Source: Laguncularia racemosa
Taxonomy: Eukaryota; Streptophyta; Magnoliopsida; Myrtales; Combretaceae
Direction: 5' to 3'
DNA: 64,000 nucleotides
Assembly: GCA_037954665.1 (NCBI GenBank)
Contig: JBBMOL010000147.1
Location: 1,178,001 to 1,242,000 of the forward strand
Part shown: positions 57,291 to 64,000 of the stretch, piece by piece
How positions within the stretch are numbered: position 1 is the stretch's first letter
Layout: every line of letters begins with the position of its first letter
Translations under genes and position numbers: made by a program
The notes under the pieces: model-generated
The model's input: only the letters and a program-made list of their open reading frames with translations
What the model was told of the DNA's origin: nothing
Databases searched by the model: none

Positions 57291-59230
57291 TAATTTATAA
57301 GGGAACCTAAAATTTCATAATCATTCAATATAATAACCTTTGAAAGTACATACTAACTACAAACTTATCAATCCACCCAAATCTAACTAATCCATCAATG
57401 CTCCAAAGTTATTTGATGCATAGGCATTGCTTACACTCCTATGCCAAGGGTTATGTTTGAGATAGTAATAATTATCAAGCTCTTATAAGTCATCTTCACT
57501 TGAAATAAGATGTTTCAAACATGGATGCTATGTAAAACCCGGTATAGATGATGAGGGCAAGTTAGATTTATGATTTTTAGAGCAATTGCATCATTAGAAA
57601 TGATATGCAAAGCATTAGAAATAACATCAAAATCATTAGAGATAAAGAACTCAAAAATAGAAATTAAGCTTTGAATCAGAAGATGATTTATCATAATCAA
57701 AAGTTTAAAGATAGTCAAATTTAGAAGTTTGCAAGGCCAATTAAAATCAAGGGTAGTTAGAATTAGAAACTCTGAACTCATTCACAAAAGTCAGAATCTA
57801 ATAGCTCAAAAGAAGAGGCATCATTTTAGAATTCAAATTAGTTTAATTTTTTCTAAAGCTTGCAGATGTGTCCAATTAGCTCATTTTTAGTATGTGATAA
57901 AATGTCAAAAATCTTAATCTAATTAGGAAAGTTAATATTTCAATTAATTTTCCATTTTATTTTGATTCCTTATTACATTTAGGAAAGCTATTTTTTTTTT
58001 TAAATTTCCTTTTCTATTTCATTTTGTTTCCCCATTAGGTCTAAGAATTTTTTTTTTAGTGTCCTATTTTCATTTATTTAGTTTTCTTTTACAAGTTTAT
58101 AAATGTCCTATGGTAATGTAATCAATAGATTATTGTTGATAATTATAAATTAATTACTCCCTTATGTTATGTGTTGCCACTTTACACTATGTCAATCAAA
58201 GTACTGTTTTAATAACACAATCACATGACAATTTTTATACATACTTGAACTGATTTACTAATGTATAAACAATAGCAAACATAAAATACATGCTTAGTTA
58301 ACTATTTTGTTTAGGTAGGGAGTAGTGAACACACACCTTACTCCTAAGGCCTAAATACTTAGATTCCTAGAGTTTAAGAATCTAAGAGTCTTAAATATGA
58401 ATCATTTGATCTCAAGAACCTAAGAGTTAAATTCTCTCATATTGGGCCCACTACTCATATCAGCCACCTAATAGCCAGTCAACTATAACCTTTTTTTTTT
58501 TATAGCATCTCATTTCACTAATGTGCCTCATTTATAACTTTTTTTTTTTTTATGGAAGATTCAACCTATATCAATGATTTGCCTACCTATGGTGGTAGTT
58601 CAACACCTAAACTATTAGCTATTTCTTCCTAAATGTTTGACTCTCAATGGGAAACAAAACCCTACTTCATGGCTTACCTATCATCGTGGTTACAGCCTCA
58701 ATGCATATAGAACCAACGGACATTAGTTTAATAGTCGATAGTTTTAGTTCATTGTCCAATCTTATATGCACATATAACATACAATAGCAACCCTTTATCT
58801 AAAATTAACTTTCTAACTTGCAATTACTCTGATTGGAACATAAATCTTATATTCATGCATAAGATTATAAAATCAATTTCTTATATATGCTAAAAGGTCA
58901 CATTCTTAAGTAGACACTACGAAAAACTCAATTTAGTTATCCAAGAATCTAAATAGGTTGGCCAAATTTCCTAAAAATGCAACTTGATCGATCACCTTTC
59001 AAACTATGTTGGCTTAGTTTCTTTGCATAAGAACTTAGTCTACCTACTTCCTGAACTAGTTGATTGAATTCCCCATTTTACCCTACTCAATTGATCGCTT
59101 ATCCTTTGGTCATACCCTTTTGGATTTTTCTTTTTAAGAAATTCAACTTAGGACATCTTGGGTTGAATTTCTAACCACCAAATCCTTTCTTTAATCTTCC
59201 TTGATCCCAAAACCATCAAAACTATTTCTC
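57291..59230. other. AT-rich interval, no gene supported
   Basis: Read in all frames without finding a recognisable protein. A minus-strand 88-codon ORF at 57,515-57,781 is AT-driven and repetitive (repeated ISN) and is not convincing. Confidence 0.45.
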
Positions 59231-59294
59231 AATTGTAAATAATGAATTACCATCAACCTTACACTTTCCATTACCATTATAATATTTAGTAATT
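59231..59294. repeat. 64-bp dispersed repeat, copy 1
   Basis: AATTGTAAATAATGAATTAC and the following ~45 bp recur almost exactly at 61,585-61,645 in the same orientation. Surroundings differ. Confidence 0.85.
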
Positions 59295-60035
59295 CATCCT
59301 AAATTTCTAAAATTTCATAAATCTCACACTAATAATACAAATTTGGAAATATTGTGATGCAATTCTTAATTTTAAAGTAATGCACCAATTTTATTATTAT
59401 AAGCATAATGGATAGTTTTTCTTGATTCTTTATAATAGAAGGAAACATGATTGAGTTTAGATGTCTTACCTCATAGAAAACATGTTAATATTGCATGATT
59501 TCCCTTAATTACAGCAAGCACTCTCATAGTATACATGTATCATGAGAGTCATGATGCCAAACTTAAATTTTATGAATCCAACAATAACAAGAAAGTGTTT
59601 TTGTCAAGCTAGTCAAACCTAAATCAAACTTTGACTTAGATGGGGCTAAGAGTCAAGGGTTAAAGGGTCGAATGTAGGTTGAACTAGAATTGTTAAATTT
59701 TATAAATATCATTTATATTTTAATTAAGTGTGCATGAAATATTAAATTCAATCAAATCATATACTCTAATAAATTAAAACTTGATCAAACTCACATAAAT
59801 TAAAATAGATCAATGGTTTGATCAGATCTCATCAAATGATCATCATTACCTCTTAATCATAATCTTTGTTAATCATTCTTTGTATTTTTAATGTTACAAA
59901 GTGGAAAGAGATTGTTTAATTATAGAATTTAGAATTTTAATGTTTATGTATATTTAATATATAGTATTTTACTATTTTGCCTTTTATACAACATTGTTTC
60001 AAAATTTTTTAATATTTCCAAAAGTTTGTGTGCAT
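59295..60035. other. AT-rich interval, no gene seen
   Basis: No ORF or repeat of note. Confidence 0.4.
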
Positions 60036-60665
60036 TAGGCTTGCTCAACTAGACATGGGGTCGGTTTAGAACCACCAAGTCAAAGGTTGGTGGGAGGTGG
60101 AATTGGAATTGGCTCAGGGGAGGAAGGGTGAGGCCAATTCCCCTAACCCGATGGTTTATGGGCCGGTTTGGGCCCTGAATTGACCTTATGAATTTTTTTT
60201 TGGATTAATTTTTTTTTCAGCGATGGTTTTTTTTTTTAATTGATGGTTGTATTAGGGTCGACCCAACTTACTAGTTCAATCCATGCATGAACCGACGGGC
60301 CGAACCGACAGGTTCACTAGCCTATTCATGGTCCATCGGTTTGCCAGGTTGTATAATGCAACTTGGCCTTTGAACTGTGGACCTAGTGGTTCCTACTCGT
60401 CAAGCTAATTTCAAATTCGAGTTGGTTCAAAAGCCTGAACCAGTTGGGCCGGTTCGTAGGCCAAAACCGGTCTTCTCCTTTGTCTATGCTTAACTCTTTC
60501 AGGTTATCTAGGTTGAAATCGAGCCATACGATTTGATTGGGTTTTAACGGGCAATGTGAGTTTTTGAATTCAAACCAGCCCATCCTCAACCCAGAGTCAA
60601 GGTTAGACTGGTTCAACCAGGCGGATAGGTCTTCCTTTTTCTGTCTACGGACTTTCGTGAAAGTC
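60036..60665. repeat. GGTTC/GGGCCGG-rich degenerate repeat
   Basis: Rich in GGTCGGTTT, GGGCCGGTTTGGGCC, GAACCGA and their complements, like subterminal parts of degenerate DNA transposons. A minus-strand 94-codon ORF (60,383-60,667) passes through these motifs and is not recognisable. Element ends not found. Confidence 0.35.
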
Positions 60666-61584
60666 ATGTTACTCTCTAGTCAAGTAGCACTCCTCTGAAG
60701 GGAACGACATCCAAAAGAGTAACGAGAATTAACGACCAAAGGATTATTAATTGATTAATGAATTAATTAATTTTTTTAATGCCAAAACTTAAATGGTCAT
60801 GTATAATAGTAAACTGACATTGGCGATATTACTCCAACCTGCATTTATTAAGCATAAAAATAGATTAAAATTGCTATTTGTAAAGAAATATGACATCTTC
60901 ATTAATACTTTGCCAACAAATAGAAAATAATTCTAGGAAAGTAAATCCAAGACATTGACTTGCATCCAACGTAGGAAACGGTTAAGATTAAACATTTGAA
61001 GTAGCTTTATATTTGAAACTAATCCTAGGAGAAAAGGGTGAATAAAAAAAGAAAAAAATAAAAATCTTTCACGAAATCGTTTTCGAAATAACCTTCCCAC
61101 CTTGGCGATCGATAGTGAAATCAGTCAAAAAAAAAAAAAAAAAAAAGATTAAACAATTTAAGCTCTAAATCTCAACGCTGACTCTTCCCTTTGTATCTGA
61201 TCAAGTCAAAATACATACGTTAACGCGTCGTTGAAATTGGGAATTTTTCGTAGGAAGCATCAAACTCTAACGTGGTATGTTTTAGGCAAAATGCAAATGC
61301 ATGCCGGCTTAAATTATAACTTAACTTATGGGAAGCTTGGTTCAATTTTTTTTCCCCTTTTAAAGATGTTTTATCAATCCGAGAGTATATCAAAGTAAGA
61401 TATATATAGAGGTTGGGAGTTTACATTGACATTCTTTGCCCTACTATTTAACTCAAATCAATTGTTCTATCGCTAGATGTTAATACGATTACCTTTAAAT
61501 CTAGAGAACGTAACAATCCCGCTACGTCTCCCAACTAACGATCATGGGCACATAATTAAATAAATAAATAAATTGAGCAAGCCA
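60666..61584. other. AT-rich interval, no gene seen
   Basis: Contains a poly-A run near 61,128-61,146. No supported feature. Confidence 0.4.
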
Positions 61585-61645
61585 ATTGTAAATAATGAAT
61601 TACCATCAACCTTACACTTTCCATTACCATTATAATTATTTAGTA
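61585..61645. repeat. 64-bp dispersed repeat, copy 2
   Basis: Second copy of 59,231-59,294. It lies just left of the copia LTR region. Confidence 0.85.
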
Positions 61646-61739
61646 ATTATTTGTATCTACATATTAATATTAATAAATCTTTTTTTCTTACGATAAAACC
61701 ATAACCTTAAGTCTTCTCTTCCCAACTTCTTATCTTGAT

Positions 61740-62211
61740 TAAATGGCCAGACCATCAGCTATTCCAGTACCTACGCACACTACGCAACATCAAGAGTAGG
61801 CATCTTGCATCCTACATAGTCGCTTTTTCATGACTTTATGGCCTACTTGGATGGCCATTGCTATACAATCCATGACCTCATGCCTCACCACACATTTGGA
61901 GTAGAAGCCTTGCATTTAACTCTAAAGAGAATAGAAGAAAATAAGAGAAGATACTTTTTCATCGTATTTCTATTTAGCATTAGAGAACAAATAAATACAA
62001 GTATACCTATATGACTTCAGATTATTTGCTCTTCCAAATATTAGCAATAACTTTTGACCTGATAAGTTTTGATATGTTATAATCATATCATAAGCTTAAG
62101 CTAATCTAAAACTAACTAAAAATAACAATAAACAGAAAAATAAAAATACAAAGAGAATATGCATATGAACATAAACAAATACTATCTATACACGAAGATA
62201 CATTTTCTACA
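61740..62211 (-). repeat. 3' LTR region of copia element (left edge uncertain)
   Basis: The right edge TTCTACA at 62,211 corresponds to an LTR start TGTAGAAAATG on the minus strand, next to a purine tract. The left edge is not defined because the other LTR is outside the window. Confidence 0.5.
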
Positions 62212-62226
62212 CTTTCCCTCAAGTTG
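62212..62226 (-). other. Polypurine tract of copia element
   Basis: Minus strand CAACTTGAGGGAAAG directly before TGTAGA, close to the common copia form TTGAGGGGGAG before TGTTAG. Confidence 0.75.
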
Positions 62227-62251
62227 TGAAAGTGATATCTATCATTCCTTA

Positions 62252-64000
62252 CTAGTCTAAAAATTCTAATAATTGTTTTCTTGACCTAGGCTTGGTCAGA
62301 CCATCAGCTTCTTGGTTGGTAGTGGAGATATATAGTAGCTTCATCTCTCCATTCTTAATCTCGAATTGAATGAAATTGAGATAAAGTCCAACATGATTCA
62401 TGTGTTCATATTGAATTGAATCCTTTACAATATTTATAGCTGACTTACTATCACTATACAATCTCACAGCCTCAATTTTCACATCTAAATCCTTTAACAA
62501 TCTCTAAATCCGAACCACTTCACATAATCCTTGAGCAATGGCTCTATGCTTAGCTTTATTACTATTCCTAGCAACCACTATTTGCTTCTTACTCTTTCAA
62601 GTTGCAAGGTTACCCTAAAATTTTATACAAAACAGAGAAATTGATTTTCCATAAGATATATCACCTCCCTAATTTGCATCTATAAATGTTTCAAGATTTA
62701 TACCATCCAATTGATGTGTTGTAGGGGCATGCATAGCTTGACTCACAAGACTAGTTGAATAGGCAAGGTCAGGTCATGTAAGAGATAAATGTATCAACCT
62801 TCCCACCAATCTTTGATACTAATGTTCATTCATGGGAGTATCTTCTTTTTAAGCATAGATCTTCCAATTCTGGGGTAAAGGAGTGTTAGTAGGTTTTCAA
62901 CTTATTTTTCTAATTTCCTTTAGTAGATCCAACACACAATTTCGTTGACTAATGAATATGCCTTATCTACTCTTAGCCACTTGCATACCTTATAAGAACT
63001 TTAGCTCCCCAAGTTCCTTAGTTTCAAATTCCTTCATGATCTTCCTCTTCAACTGAGCAATCTCATCAGCATCATCTCTTGTTAGAATGAATTTATCCCA
63101 ATTTAATGAACAAAGTGTGTTCAGCTTCACTCTGTTTGTATCCCAATTGAACTAATGTGTTTCTAAATTTAGTAAACCATGTCCTCGAAGACTGCTTTAA
63201 ACTATAAAAAGATTTATTTAACTTACATATCTTTCCTTTCGAATTAAACTTGACTAGCATCTTCATATATGTTTATTTTTCTAATTTTTCATTAAGGAAG
63301 GTTTTTTTACATCCAATTGATGTAATTGCCAATCTAAGTTTGCCACTAGCGATATAATAATTTGAATAAAATTTGACTTTGCTATTGGAGCAAAAGTTTC
63401 TTCATAATCTATCCCATAAGCTTGAGTAAAGCCATGAACAACCAATCTTGCTTTATATCACTCAAAGTTACCATTAGATTTATATTTAATAGTGAAGAAT
63501 TATTCACTTCCTATAACCCTTTTTCCAATGGGTAACTCCACAACATCCCAAGTTTTGTTTTAATCCAAAGCTCTTGTTACCTTTAAAATAGCTTATCTTC
63601 ACAATGATTATTCCATTGCTTCACCAATATCTCTTAAAATTACCTCTTCACCAACTTTAGCTAAGCAAGCTTTATAATTAGAGGATAGTATCGAGTAATT
63701 AACATAATTAGAAAGTGGATGCTTGACACAACTCCTTTTTCCTTTTCTTAGTGCAATTGGTAAGTCTTCTATCAAATTTTCTTGTATGTTAGCTTAGGGG
63801 CTATCTTCAATAGTATGCTGGATCACTATATCAAGGAGTGTGGTTGGATCATGGGAAGGCTTAGGCCGTTGGGAATTGACTTTAATAGGTTGTTGTTTTG
63901 GTGCACTTTGAAACTCGTGGGATGCTGTTGACATAGCATTCTCATATCACTGTTGCAAATTACTAAGAGATATTTTAGGATTAGTATTATCAGGAATCAT
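62252..64000 (-). pseudogene. Ty1/copia pol: RT and RNase H, cut by window edge
   Basis: Minus-strand translation, reading inward from the right edge, gives RT pieces with a few stops: VKHPLSNYVNYSILSSNYKA, NKTWDVVELPIGKRVIGSE, FTIKYKSNGNFE then YKARLVVHGFTQAYGIDYEE, then GKICKLNKSFYSLKQSSRTW and GYKQSEAEHTLFIK. The YVDD segment expected after this is not visible, suggesting a small deletion near 63,100-63,140. The RNase H ends the ORF (62,252-62,500) with LYSDSKSAINIVK and ISTTNQEADGLTK. Integrase and gag lie beyond the window. Confidence 0.9.

Noticed and set aside
57515..57781. Minus-strand 88-codon ORF
   Set aside because: AT-rich with repeated ISN-type stretches from a local DNA repeat; no domain, promoter or paralogue.
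60383..60667. Minus-strand 94-codon ORF
   Set aside because: Runs through degenerate GGTTC/GGGCCGG repeat motifs; no domain and no conserved counterpart.

Overview
The window is nuclear DNA of a flowering plant, most likely a dicot: it is AT-rich, has plant-type introns and promoters, and is packed with plant transposon families. The species cannot be named from the sequence. It is a repeat-dominated interval. The only host genes I can support are two small secreted-peptide genes of the IDA-LIKE family (42,035-42,325 and 50,568-50,852, both +) and a broken third copy (30,415-30,486).

1-13,963: a minus-strand Ty3/gypsy element of the Tat/Ogre type, about 13.6 kb. It has long LTRs, an extra ORF before gag, a second RNase H domain, a reconstructable intron between protease and RT, and a repeat-rich 3' untranslated region. 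Its coding frames carry several stops, frameshifts and mutated catalytic residues. The left LTR has lost about 0.8 kb.

13,964-24,790: two direct copies of a 4.8 kb unit (31-384 plus 13,964-17,523, split by the Ogre element; and 19,151-23,944). Decayed, oppositely oriented fragments resembling plant-mobile-domain proteins lie beside the second copy.

24,791-43,390: a locus built from repeated host blocks carrying IDA-like copies. Later insertions are a 2.5 kb hAT element (25,856-28,382), a foldback element (about 31,725-32,412), a short gag-protease LTR element (32,486-about 38,915) that itself contains a nearly intact 3.6 kb hAT element (33,183-36,820), and a partial second LTR element (39,336-40,137).

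43,394-50,090: a Harbinger-like element (TAA target duplication) containing a full-length but decayed L1 LINE (44,365-49,884). 50,091-55,595: the second IDA-like gene, then a tandem duplication of its downstream flank.

55,596-64,000: mostly AT-rich sequence with one clear MITE (56,925-57,290), possible further repeat remnants, and at the right edge a decayed Ty1/copia element cut by the window end. The insertions can be ordered in time because several have an uninterrupted paralogous site elsewhere in the window.
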